The position numbers and the translations under genes are program-made. Below are positions 15,669 through 22,954 of a stretch of DNA of 64,000 nucleotides, piece after piece; positions within the stretch are counted from its first letter, which is position 1, and each line of letters starts with the position of its first letter. Source of the stretch: Aminomonas paucivorans DSM 12260 (lineage in GTDB: Bacteria; Synergistota; Synergistia; Synergistales; Synergistaceae); contig NZ_CM001022.1 in the NCBI RefSeq assembly GCF_000165795.1, positions 1,054,001 to 1,118,000 on the forward strand. The letters are read 5' to 3'. Below the pieces are notes generated by a model. The model was not told the DNA's origin. It saw only the letters and a program-made list of their open reading frames with translations, and searched no databases.

Positions 15669-16817
15669 TCAGTCCAGGTCTTGAGCCCCCCAGAAGACCT
15701 CCGTCTTGTCCCTCATGACGGGGCAGTCCCGCAGTTCTTCGTCCGAGCCCTTCAGACAGGCGTTGCAGGAAATGCAGGCTGCGGGGCGCGCGTCGTCCTC
15801 CCTCCAGCGGTTTACCAGGTCCGGTTCGGCCAACAGGGGACGGCCCAGCCCGAAGGCGTCGCAGACCCCCTCCTGCAGCAGGGAGGCCATGACCTCCAGG
15901 CTCCGAAGCCCCCCCGTGAGGATCAGGGGTGCGTGGGGGCGCAGACGGCGCAGTTCCCGGGCGAAGGGGGCAAAGGGAGCCTCGGAGGACCCCGCGGCGA
16001 TCCCCACCCGGGTGGGCCGAAGAGGCGGAAGGGAGTAGTGGGAGCCGGAGGAGAGTTCCAGGGCGTCCGCCCCCGCGTCGAGGCAACAGAGGGCTGCGGC
16101 GATCCCCTCGGGCTCGTCGTACCCTCCCGGGACTTCCTCCCGGAAGCTCAGCTTCACCCAGAGCGGAAGGGTGGGGCCCAGGGCCTCGCGAACCCGGCGA
16201 ACCAGGGACTGCAGGAAGAGCCGCCGGTTCTCGGGGGAACCTCCGAAGCGGTCGGAGCGTCGGTTGTGCCGGGGGGACAGAAACTGCATGGGCAGGGTCC
16301 CGTGGGCGGCGTGGATCTGGACCCCGTCGGCGCCTCCCCGAAGGGCACGGAGGGCGGAGGCGGCGAAGGTGTCCAGGATGTCCTCCAGGTCCCGTTCCTC
16401 CAGGGCCTGGACGGGAAGGGGGGAGGTCGGGGCCGTCCCCTCCGAGGGGCCCCAGGTCCTTCCATCCCGCAGTTCCGGATGCCCCAGGAACCCCCCGTGG
16501 GCCAGCTGCACCACCAGGCGGGCTCCCTGGCGGTGGATCCGTCGAGAGAGGTCTTGAACGTCCCCCTCCCGGGCATCCTCCCCCAGGTTCCACTGTCCAG
16601 GAAAAAAGCGCCCCCGGGGTTCCACGAAGGCCGCCCCGGGGATCACCGTCCCTGCTCCTCCGGCGGCCAGGGCTTCCCACCGGGCGGCCAAAAGGGGAGG
16701 GAGGGTTCCTTTAGCGGAGGCCCCTCCCAGGTGGACCGCGGAGGCGACGAAGCGATTGGGCACCTCCAAGGTGCCCAGGACGGCGGGGCGGAACAGATCG
16801 TGGATCGGCAGGTTCAT
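15669..16817 (-). CDS. NADH:flavin oxidoreductase, Old Yellow Enzyme family
   Basis: A 382-residue FMN-binding TIM barrel. Signatures include VPNRFVASAVHLGGAS near the start, LVVQLAHGG, the active-site region GVQIHAAHGTLPMQFLSPRH, NRRSDRFGGSPENRRLF, and the phosphate-binding ILTGGLRS with FGLGRPLLAEPDLV. The C-terminal CISCNACL with a later Cys (RDCPV) resembles the [4Fe-4S] cysteine cluster of the dienoyl-CoA reductase/BaiC branch, but the FAD/NAD domain of those enzymes is absent. Activated alkenes (enoates) are the likely substrates; the physiological one is unknown. The ATG at 16817 follows AAAGGAGACTTC and lies 19 bp after the ImmA-like gene, so it is the last gene of the citG operon. 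Confidence 0.87.
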   Translation of the reverse strand: MNLPIHDLFRPAVLGTLEVPNRFVASAVHLGGASAKGTLPPLLAARWEALAAGGAGTVIPGAAFVEPRGRFFPGQWNLGEDAREGDVQDLSRRIHRQGARLVVQLAHGGFLGHPELRDGRTWGPSEGTAPTSPLPVQALEERDLEDILDTFAASALRALRGGADGVQIHAAHGTLPMQFLSPRHNRRSDRFGGSPENRRLFLQSLVRRVREALGPTLPLWVKLSFREEVPGGYDEPEGIAAALCCLDAGADALELSSGSHYSLPPLRPTRVGIAAGSSEAPFAPFARELRRLRPHAPLILTGGLRSLEVMASLLQEGVCDAFGLGRPLLAEPDLVNRWREDDARPAACISCNACLKGSDEELRDCPVMRDKTEVFWGAQDLD

Positions 16818-16836
16818 GAAGTCTCCTTTCAGCGGG

Positions 16837-17376
16837 TCAGTCCCATTGGGCGTAATCGCCCCCGGACCACTCGGGCCAGATGGCGGCCCAGGCGAAGCAG
16901 TCCGCCTCGTGTTCGAAGCGGCTCAGGGGCTGGAAGGTACGGCTCCAGAAACGCTCTCCCTTGCGGTGGTAGAGGAGGTGGAAGAGTTCGTGAAACAGGG
17001 TGAAGCGTCGCCACAGGGGGGGGAGGTGGCAGTTGATCAGGATGCGCCCCCGGTTTCCCCGGACCAGATGGAGTCCCCATAGGTCCATGGGGAGGTCTTC
17101 GTGCCGCAGGTCCAGCACCTTCCCGCACCGCTCCTCCGCAAGGGCGAGGATGGCGAAGGTGTCCAGGGCGCTCCAGGGCTGCGCCTCCCGGAGAGCCCAG
17201 TCCGGCAGGACCTCCGGGGGGGTGGGAAAGTCGAAGGGGGGGACCTCAGGGGTGGTTCGGGGCGTCGCCCTCCGCCTCCTCGTCCCATTCTTCCAGGGCC
17301 GCCTCGATGATCCGATGCACCCTCCGAAGCTCCTGCCCGCTGAGCTTGTGGCTGCGATACCAGACCTCCAACTCAC
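16837..17376 (-). CDS. ImmA/IrrE-like metallopeptidase, start uncertain, possibly made as a +1 frameshift fusion with the XRE gene
   Basis: The open frame carries an M78-type zinc peptidase: the HEXXH-like motif in FTLFHELFHLLYH followed by the third ligand region FEHEADCFAWAAIWP. ImmA/IrrE enzymes cleave paired XRE-family repressors. The upper limit given is the only GTG (17376) in frame, deep inside the XRE gene and 12 bp from a weak AGGAGG. No ATG, GTG or TTG lies between there and the domain. The XRE frame instead ends with CCC TGA (17251-17246). A +1 slip there would read on as GAG GTC (residues EVPPFDFPTPP) in this frame and give one protein of about 260 residues. Either frameshifting, an atypical start or a sequencing indel in the CCCC run is needed. 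Confidence 0.65.
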   Translation of the reverse strand: MSWRSGIAATSSAGRSFGGCIGSSRRPWKNGTRRRRATPRTTPEVPPFDFPTPPEVLPDWALREAQPWSALDTFAILALAEERCGKVLDLRHEDLPMDLWGLHLVRGNRGRILINCHLPPLWRRFTLFHELFHLLYHRKGERFWSRTFQPLSRFEHEADCFAWAAIWPEWSGGDYAQWD

Positions 17377-17620
17377 CCGAGGCCAGGACCTCCTCCAGCT
17401 GCATCCTCCCGGGACGCTCGGAGGAAAGGTCCTGCACCAGGTCCGCCACCTCCACTCCCAGGGCAGGGGCCAGGCGGTTCAGGAGCTTCATGGAGGGCAG
17501 CCTGCGGTTGCTCTCCAGGGCTTGGATGTAGATGCGGCTCACCTCGACCTTGTCCGCCAAATTCTGTTGGGTCAGGTCCAGGGCCCGCCGCAGGGATTTG
17601 ATGCGCCTTCCCAGACTCAT
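17246..17620 (-). CDS. XRE-family helix-turn-helix regulator
   Basis: A 124-residue protein. The Cro/C1-type HTH occupies about residues 3-60 (RIKSLRRALDLTQQNLADKVEVSRIYIQALESNRRLPSM, with the recognition helix around SRIYIQALE). An acidic helical tail follows, ending EEWDEEAEGDAPNHP. The ATG at 17620 overlaps the citG stop (ATGA), so translation is coupled. The ImmA-like peptidase frame overlaps its 3' end in the +1 frame. By analogy with known XRE-ImmA pairs it is probably a repressor inactivated by the peptidase. What signal it answers to, and whether it controls this operon, cannot be told here. Confidence 0.85.
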   Translation of the reverse strand: MSLGRRIKSLRRALDLTQQNLADKVEVSRIYIQALESNRRLPSMKLLNRLAPALGVEVADLVQDLSSERPGRMQLEEVLASGELEVWYRSHKLSGQELRRVHRIIEAALEEWDEEAEGDAPNHP

Positions 17621-18621
17621 GGGGAACAGCCCCCCTTCTCGGTGAGAATGTTGCCTTTGAAGATACAACGAAAAGGGTTTGCTGCCAAGGGGGAGAGGAG
17701 GGGATCCACGAAGAGGGTGCAGGCCAAAAGATCCGCCGCGCCCCCCGGGCTGACCCGATGGGCGCGCAGGAGGCGGTCCAGGGGGAGGAGGGCTTCGTGG
17801 TTGCCTCGAGGGGGGTCGAAGGCCTCCCGGGCTCGCGCCACCTCCTGGAGGTAGGGACCCACCCAGAAGGGATACCCTCCCCGGTGGATCACGTTGCTGT
17901 CCTCGCAGGAGGACATGAGGGCCAGAAGGGCCGCCAGGGCCGCATCGTTGCGGGAGGCCCCCGCGCTTCGGGCCTCCCGAAGGGCCGGAAGGCCCCGGTG
18001 GACGACGCCGGGAAAGCCCCGCTCCGCTTCCCCCCGGATGCCCGTGACCCCATGTTCCAGGAAGAGCCGTTCCCCGTGGGTGAGGGGCCGAGGGGGCAGG
18101 GTCTCCCGCAGAGGGTGCAGTTCCCGCTCCACGCAGCCCGCCACGGGGGACCCCGCCAGGGCCCCCAGGGTTTCCGGCGTCCCGAGCTGTCCCCGGCGGA
18201 GGGTGTGCCCCGCGGCGTAGAGCCACAGGGACAGGGCGAAGATCAGTCCTTTGTGGGTGTTCACCCCTCCCGTGGCGGCGAACATGTCCCGCTCCATGAG
18301 GCGCCCCCTCTCTCGCAGGAGAGGGAAGGCCGAGGAAGGGGGGTCCCCCTCCAGACCCGGGCGGGCCTGGGGTCCCCAGTGGGGGGCCAGGGCGGCGGCG
18401 CTCAGCAGGAAGGTGGTCCAGTCCATGTCCTTGTGGCACCCCGAGTCCCGAGGGTCCACGAGCCCCGGCTTCGGGGAGACCAGGATTTCCGCCGCGGTGG
18501 CTTCCGAGGCCAGGGCACCCAGGAGGGTCTCCAGGGTCACGCCGGTCTTGACGCTCCGCGGATCGGGGGTCATAGTCCGGTTTTGAGGAGCGGTCATCCC
18601 GCCATGGGGTGAAGCGTTCAT
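17617..18621 (-). CDS. citG: Triphosphoribosyl-dephospho-CoA synthase-like (CitG/MdcB family)
   Basis: A 334-residue protein of the CitG family, which makes the 2'-(5''-triphosphoribosyl)-3'-dephospho-CoA prosthetic group of citrate lyase and malonate decarboxylase. Visible signatures are SPKPGLVDPRDSGCHKDMDW, GGVNTHKGLIFALSLW and GVTGIRGEAERGFPGV, with ALLALMSSCEDSNVIHRGG further on. A Cys and His cluster in DSGCHKDMDW is typical. No citCDEF, mdc genes or CitX lie in the window, so its acceptor is unknown. The ATG at 18621 follows GGGAGGTTGTTTC. It is the first gene of an operon with XRE, ImmA and the flavin oxidoreductase. Confidence 0.87.
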   Translation of the reverse strand: MNASPHGGMTAPQNRTMTPDPRSVKTGVTLETLLGALASEATAAEILVSPKPGLVDPRDSGCHKDMDWTTFLLSAAALAPHWGPQARPGLEGDPPSSAFPLLRERGRLMERDMFAATGGVNTHKGLIFALSLWLYAAGHTLRRGQLGTPETLGALAGSPVAGCVERELHPLRETLPPRPLTHGERLFLEHGVTGIRGEAERGFPGVVHRGLPALREARSAGASRNDAALAALLALMSSCEDSNVIHRGGYPFWVGPYLQEVARAREAFDPPRGNHEALLPLDRLLRAHRVSPGGAADLLACTLFVDPLLSPLAANPFRCIFKGNILTEKGGCSP

Positions 18622-18729
18622 GAAACAACCTCCCGGTGATCCGAACAGCCCCCCGACCATAGCGGACCGGAGGGGGGGATGCAAGGGATCCGAGGAGGGA
18701 CAGACACGACCAGAGGAGGCAGAAAGGTC

Positions 18730-19215
18730 ATGGAAGAGCATCCGGCGGGTCCGGTGGGGCGGGTGGAGGCGCGGCTGAGGCAGTTGGGCTACGAGGGTCC
18801 CCTGCACCGAACGGAGGACACGATCTTTACGGTGGAGGACGCTTCCCGTTCCGTGGGAGCCCCGGCGGAACACATCCTCAAGAGCCTGCTGGTCCGGGTG
18901 GACCGGGGGCCCCTGGCCCTGGTCCTCCTGTCGGGACCGAACCGGGTGGACCTCAAGAAGGCCAAGGCTCTCCTGGGGGCGCGCACGGTGACCCTGGCGG
19001 ACCCGGAGACGGTGGTGGCCCTCACGGGCTTTCGTCCCGGAGGGGTGCCTCCCCTGGGTTACGAGGAGCAGCCCCCCACCCTCCTGGACCAGGACCTGTT
19101 CGCCTACCCCGTGGTCTGGGCGGCGGCGGGGGACGACCACACCTTCTTCCCCGTGGCCCCGGAGACCCTCCGGGAGTACACGGGAGGGGCGAGGGCGGAC
19201 GTCCGGAAGGCATAG
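18730..19215 (+). CDS. YbaK/ProX-type aminoacyl-tRNA deacylase
   Basis: A 161-residue single-domain protein of the YbaK/EbsC/ProX editing superfamily, which hydrolyses mischarged tRNAs such as Cys- or Ala-tRNA-Pro in trans. Conserved elements are HRTEDTIFTVEDASRSVGAP, the catalytic-region lysine in HILKSLLVRVD, and GFRPGGVPPLGYEEQPPTLLD in the C-terminal half. The ATG at 18730 follows AGAGGAGGCAGAAAGGTC; the frame opens earlier without a better site. It diverges from citG and ends at a terminator. The exact tRNA substrate is not determined. Confidence 0.87.
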   Translation: MEEHPAGPVGRVEARLRQLGYEGPLHRTEDTIFTVEDASRSVGAPAEHILKSLLVRVDRGPLALVLLSGPNRVDLKKAKALLGARTVTLADPETVVALTGFRPGGVPPLGYEEQPPTLLDQDLFAYPVVWAAAGDDHTFFPVAPETLREYTGGARADVRKA

Positions 19216-19223
19216 ACAGCAAG

Positions 19224-19253
19224 AGGGGGAGGCCTGAAGGCCTCCCCCTTTCT
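19224..19253. terminator. Bidirectional terminator
   Basis: GGGGGAGGCC and GGCCTCCCCC close a TGAA loop, followed by TTTCTC. It separates the YbaK gene (plus) from the PPC-domain gene (minus). Confidence 0.8.
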
Positions 19254-19287
19254 CATCGGTCCCCCGAGGGGGTGGGATCAGCGGGGC

Positions 19288-19710
19288 TCAGCGCTTCGCC
19301 GGAGCCAGGGCGGCGAACCAGCCGTCGAACTCCCGTCGGAACTGGATGGAGTGCACCGGCTTGAGGAACACCTCCATGTTGTGGTCCACCACCGCCCGGA
19401 GACAGTGTCCCCCCAGGACGGAGTGGTCCCGGCGGTTCACCACCATGTGGAGATGGGGGTAGAGGGTGTCGTCCTTGTAGCTCACGTCTCCGCTCAGGGC
19501 GGACAGCTCGAAGATCTCGTCGTGGACCTCCGTCAGGTATTCGGTGCCCGTGAACCACCCGAAGGTCACATTCCGCACCATTCCGAGTCCCCCCAGGACC
19601 ACCGCGGAATCGCAGTGGTATTCCTGACAGGCCTTGGCGATGGAGGCGTGGAGCTCCTCCCCCTCCGTCAGACGCAGGGCGAACAGTTCATCCGTCAGGC
19701 TGTACCGCAT
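19288..19710 (-). CDS. PPC/DUF296-domain protein
   Basis: A 140-residue protein made only of a PPC (plant and prokaryote conserved, DUF296) domain: RLTEGEELHASIAKACQEY, VVLGGLGMVRNVTFGWF, ELSALSGDVSYKDDTLYPHLHMVV and GGHCLRAVVDHNMEVFL. The HLH and GGH residues form the conserved putative metal or ligand site of the trimeric fold. Bacterial stand-alone members are of unknown function, sometimes considered DNA-binding by analogy with plant AHL proteins. The ATG at 19710 follows GGGAGGTGGCGCC. It is transcribed alone from a gap of about 80 bp after asparaginase. Confidence 0.85.
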   Translation of the reverse strand: MRYSLTDELFALRLTEGEELHASIAKACQEYHCDSAVVLGGLGMVRNVTFGWFTGTEYLTEVHDEIFELSALSGDVSYKDDTLYPHLHMVVNRRDHSVLGGHCLRAVVDHNMEVFLKPVHSIQFRREFDGWFAALAPAKR

Positions 19711-19788
19711 GGCGCCACCTCCCTGATCGTGATGGGTTCCACCCAAAGTGTACCACGTTAGGAAAGTAAACGGGCAATCGGTTCACAC

Positions 19789-20745
19789 CTATCCCTGCAG
19801 ATAGGATTGAAGCTCCCGGGGATCCATCCCCGCCCCCAGCCCCACGGCCAGGCGAAGCCGGGCCTGGAGGGGGCGCAGGTTCCCTCCGTCCAGGACCCCC
19901 ATCTCGAAGAGCCTCTTGGCGGAGGCTTCGAAGTCGTAGAGGGGGAGGACCCGTCCCATCTGGCAGCGGGAGGCCACCACCACGGATACGTGGCGGCGGA
20001 TCAGGGTCTTGAGGTGGGGGATCCAGGGCGGCGGGACGTTTCCCGTGCCGAAGCCTCCCAGTACCAGGCCGTTGAGCCCCTCCGTCCGGGCCAGGGAGGC
20101 CAGGATCAGTTCCCCACCCCCCAGGCTGGCCCAGAGGAGTTCCACGTCCTTGGCCGGGATCACCAGGTCGCTCAGGGCGGCGGGACGCCGGGGGGTCCGC
20201 CCGATGTAGAGGTCCTCCAGCACCACCTCTCCCACCGGCCCCGTGCCGGGAGCCATGAAGTCCTGTCCCCGGTGGCTGTAGACCTTGGCCACCTCCGAGG
20301 CGGCGAAGAGCTCTCCTCGCGAGCACACCAGCACCCCCAACCCCCAGGCGGGGCGGGACGCCGCAGCGATAAGGGACTGCTGGAGGTTCACGATCCCCTC
20401 GTTGCTGCTCCGTCTCGCCGGGGAGCTGGCGCCGGTGAACACCACCGGCTGGGGGTAGGGCCAGAGGAGGTCCGTCAGGTAGGCCATCTCCTCCATCACG
20501 TCGGTGCCGCTGGCCACCACGATGCCCCCGTAGCCGTCCCGGACCAGGGAGCGGAGCATCTCCAGCAGGTCCGTGGTGAGGCGGATGGTGTAGTGGCTGC
20601 TGGGCTGGCGGCTCCATTCCACCACGTCGCAAAGGGGAGCCAGCGCCTCCGGGAGGAGCGCCCGAATCGCCTCCTGCGGAGACGCCTCGAACTGTCCCAG
20701 GGTGCTGCCGGCGATGACCAGGGCGATCTTGCCCGTGGGTTCCAC
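19789..20745 (-). CDS. Type I-like L-asparaginase
   Basis: A 318-residue asparaginase/glutaminase-fold protein that would hydrolyse asparagine to aspartate and ammonia. The second catalytic block is well kept (GGIVVASGTDVMEEMAYLTDLL, the Thr-Asp pair), as are VVFTGASSPARRSSNEG and LVLGGFGTGNVPPPW. The first block, normally TGGTIA, reads VIAGSTLGQF: the nucleophile-equivalent Thr is kept but neighbouring residues differ. No signal peptide, so cytoplasmic. It begins at GTG 20745, one base after the LUD gene stop, and lacks its own strong ribosome site, implying translational coupling. The altered first motif leaves substrate preference open. Confidence 0.83.
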   Translation of the reverse strand: MEPTGKIALVIAGSTLGQFEASPQEAIRALLPEALAPLCDVVEWSRQPSSHYTIRLTTDLLEMLRSLVRDGYGGIVVASGTDVMEEMAYLTDLLWPYPQPVVFTGASSPARRSSNEGIVNLQQSLIAAASRPAWGLGVLVCSRGELFAASEVAKVYSHRGQDFMAPGTGPVGEVVLEDLYIGRTPRRPAALSDLVIPAKDVELLWASLGGGELILASLARTEGLNGLVLGGFGTGNVPPPWIPHLKTLIRRHVSVVVASRCQMGRVLPLYDFEASAKRLFEMGVLDGGNLRPLQARLRLAVGLGAGMDPRELQSYLQG

Positions 20746-20746
20746 G

Positions 20747-21397
20747 TCAGTATCCCAAGGGGGAGTCCACCAGCACCACGTGGGCCTCCCGGCCCAGGGG
20801 GGCCCGTTCCAGGATGGAGACCACCCGGCAGATGCGGTGGGGAGAGTTGCAGTCCACGCAGTGCCCCGTGGCGATGCAGGGCACGTCGATGCCCAACCTC
20901 GCCGCGTTGGGGGGGGAGGCGGCGTCCCGGGCCCGTCGCAGGGCGGACTCCAGGTTCGGGCAGATCTTGTCCACCGAGGCCACCACCACCAGTTTGCCGG
21001 GGGAGAAGGAGATCCCCGCCACCCGGTTTCCCGTGCCGTCGATGTTCACCAGCATCCCGTCCCGGGTCAGGGCGTTGGTGCCGGTGAGGAAGACCTCCGC
21101 GCTCAGTTCTTCCTGGAGCCTTGCCCTTCGCTCCTCCGGGGAAAGGTTCGGAGTCCAGTGGTGGGTCACCTTGCAGCCCCGTTCCTCCAGGAGCCGCGGG
21201 AGGTCCAGCTCCCGGATGGTGACGGTTCCGGGGATGCCCACGGTGGACCCCGGGGGGATCAGGTCCAGGACGACCCTGCGGGCCTCGTCGTGGCCGGGGG
21301 CCACCCAGGCGGTGTAGCCCTTGGCCTGGAGGTGTTTGCGGGTCGTCTCGGCCAACGTCAGGCGCGAGGCGGTGCGGGGTGCCTCGAAGGGGTTCAT
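20747..21397 (-). CDS. LUD-domain protein (LutC/DUF162 family)
   Basis: A 216-residue LUD-domain protein. Typical elements are STVGIPGTVTIRELDLPRLLEERG, AEVFLTGTNALTRDGMLVNIDGTGNRVAG, GKLVVVASVDKICPNLESAL and the Cys pair region ATGHCVDCNSPHRICRV. Relatives form part of the lactate utilisation LutABC complex, but many stand-alone LUD proteins occur beside amino-acid catabolic genes with unknown roles. No LutA/LutB is adjacent. The ATG at 21397 follows AAGGGGAAAGGAGACGAC. Asparaginase starts one base after its stop, so the two form a tight operon. Confidence 0.85.
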   Translation of the reverse strand: MNPFEAPRTASRLTLAETTRKHLQAKGYTAWVAPGHDEARRVVLDLIPPGSTVGIPGTVTIRELDLPRLLEERGCKVTHHWTPNLSPEERRARLQEELSAEVFLTGTNALTRDGMLVNIDGTGNRVAGISFSPGKLVVVASVDKICPNLESALRRARDAASPPNAARLGIDVPCIATGHCVDCNSPHRICRVVSILERAPLGREAHVVLVDSPLGY

Positions 21398-21442
21398 GTC
21401 GTCTCCTTTCCCCTTGGGAAGGGGGTTCTCGAACTCGCCCGC

Positions 21443-21448
21443 ATTATA
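21443..21448 (-). promoter_or_regulatory. Probable -10 box for the LUD-asparaginase operon
   Basis: A perfect TATAAT on the minus strand lies 46 bp upstream of the LUD start, at the very end of the DUF362 gene. No good -35 is visible, so its strength is uncertain. Confidence 0.4.
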
Positions 21449-22571
21449 CCTTCGCCGGGCCGTCCAGGACGACGGTCTCGTGCATTCGGGACCCCAGGCC
21501 CAGTCGCTCGGCGTGAGCCAGGCAGGGTCGCCAGTCCACCTCCGGGTGCACCAGGTGGAAAGGATCCATCCCCCGTCCCTCTCCGGGAAGGGATCCCACG
21601 GCGGAGTCCGCCAGACAGGGGGCCTGGGCGATGCGCTCCATGCAGGCCTGGTCCAGGGCCACGGGGTCCCGGGAGGCCATCATCCCCAGGTTCGGGGTCA
21701 CCGGGGCGTCGTTGAAGGGCCAGCAGTCGCAGTTGGGGGAGATGTCCAGGAGGAAGGCCGCATGCAGGTGCGGTTTGCCGGAGACCGCAGCTACGGCGTA
21801 CTCGGCGATGCGTTCTCCCAGGGCGGCGCCGCTGTGTTCCCACACCACCTGGGCGGCGCCGAAGGCGCAGGAGACGATGCACTGCCCGCACCCCACGCAC
21901 CGCTCCTCGTCGATCCGGGCGATCCGATCGGGCCCCAGGGTCACCGCCCCGTGAGCGCAGTGGGCCACGCAGGCCCCGCACCCCACGCAGTGCTTGTCCC
22001 GGATGACGGGTTTGGAGTCGGAGTGCATGAAGAGCTTCCCCTCCCGGGAGCCGCATCCCATGCCCAGGTTCTTCAGGGCTCCGCCGAAGCCCGTCTGTTC
22101 GTGTCCCTTCACGTGGCTCAGGGAGATCAGCACGTCCGCCTCCGCCACGGCGGAGGCGATCCGGGCGCTCCGGCAGTGGACCCCGCCGGGTACGGGAATT
22201 TCCCGGTAGTCCTGTCCCCGCAGACCGTCGGCGATCACCACCGGGCATCCCAGGGGGAGGAGGGAGAAGCCGTTCTCCGCCGCCGCGGCCAGGTGGTCCG
22301 CCGCCTGGGAACGCCGCCCCCGGTAGAGGGTGTTGGCGTCGGTAGCGAAGGGGAGGCCCCCCCTTTCCTTGACGAGGCGGGCCACGGCGGCCACATAATT
22401 GGGCCTCAGGAAGGCCAGGTTTCCCGGTTCCCCGAAATGGACCTTCAGGGCCACCAGGCTGCCCTTCAGAGGTAGGTCGTCGAGCCCCGCCGCCAGGACC
22501 AGGGCCTCCAGCTTCTGCAGGAGTCCCTGGTTGGGACGGGTACGCAGGTTCGTGAAGAAGACCCGGGACAT
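21444..22571 (-). CDS. DUF362-domain protein with two [4Fe-4S] ferredoxin motifs
   Basis: A 375-residue protein. The N-terminal DUF362 part contains SLVALKVHFGEPGNLAFLRP, TDANTLYRGRR and LISLSHVKGHEQTGFGGALKNLGMG. A 2x[4Fe-4S] ferredoxin insert holds CVGCGACVAHCAHG and CVGCGQCIVSCAFG near residues 195-245. The C-terminal half has NCDCWPFNDAPVTPNLGMMASRDPVALDQ. Members of this family are cytoplasmic iron-sulfur proteins whose electron partners are not defined. The ATG at 22571 follows AAAGGGGTGGTGTTCCC. It is divergent from the acylphosphatase gene and located upstream of the LUD-asparaginase pair, which has its own promoter. Confidence 0.87.
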   Translation of the reverse strand: MSRVFFTNLRTRPNQGLLQKLEALVLAAGLDDLPLKGSLVALKVHFGEPGNLAFLRPNYVAAVARLVKERGGLPFATDANTLYRGRRSQAADHLAAAAENGFSLLPLGCPVVIADGLRGQDYREIPVPGGVHCRSARIASAVAEADVLISLSHVKGHEQTGFGGALKNLGMGCGSREGKLFMHSDSKPVIRDKHCVGCGACVAHCAHGAVTLGPDRIARIDEERCVGCGQCIVSCAFGAAQVVWEHSGAALGERIAEYAVAAVSGKPHLHAAFLLDISPNCDCWPFNDAPVTPNLGMMASRDPVALDQACMERIAQAPCLADSAVGSLPGEGRGMDPFHLVHPEVDWRPCLAHAERLGLGSRMHETVVLDGPAKV

Positions 22572-22642
22572 GGGAACACCACCCCTTTGGAGGAAATGGA
22601 AAGATGCCCTATCCTAGCTCTTGGTACCCGAGGAGGACAGGC

Positions 22643-22954
22643 ATGGACAGGAAAAGACCGGAGCCGCAGCTCCTCTGCCGCCGGTTTCTGGTGGAGGGGC
22701 GAGTGCAGGGAGTGGGGTTTCGTCGGGCCGGGGCGGAGATGGCCCGGGGGCTGGGGCTGGACGGATGGATCCGCAACCGGGGGGATCGGGTGGAGGTCCT
22801 GGTCCAGGGAGCCCCGGAGGCGGTGGGTGCCTTCGCCCGCTGGTTGGCCCAGGGGCCTCCCTGGGCTCGGGTGGGTTGTGTGAAGACGTGGGAGGAGCAC
22901 CCCGTTCCCTCGGGGTTTTGCATCCTCCCCTCGGTGGAGGAGGAAGACGGATGA
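22643..22954 (+). CDS. Acylphosphatase
   Basis: A 103-residue small alpha/beta enzyme that hydrolyses acyl phosphates such as acetyl phosphate or carbamoyl phosphate. The diagnostic loop VEGRVQGVGFRRAGAEMAR supplies the phosphate-binding Arg, and GWIRNRGDRVEVLVQG supplies the catalytic Asn. The ATG at 22643 follows GAGGAGGACAGGC. Its stop overlaps the start of the AlaX-like gene (ATGA), so they are co-translated. A C-terminal acidic tail (SVEEEDG) is slightly longer than usual. Confidence 0.9.
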   Translation: MDRKRPEPQLLCRRFLVEGRVQGVGFRRAGAEMARGLGLDGWIRNRGDRVEVLVQGAPEAVGAFARWLAQGPPWARVGCVKTWEEHPVPSGFCILPSVEEEDG

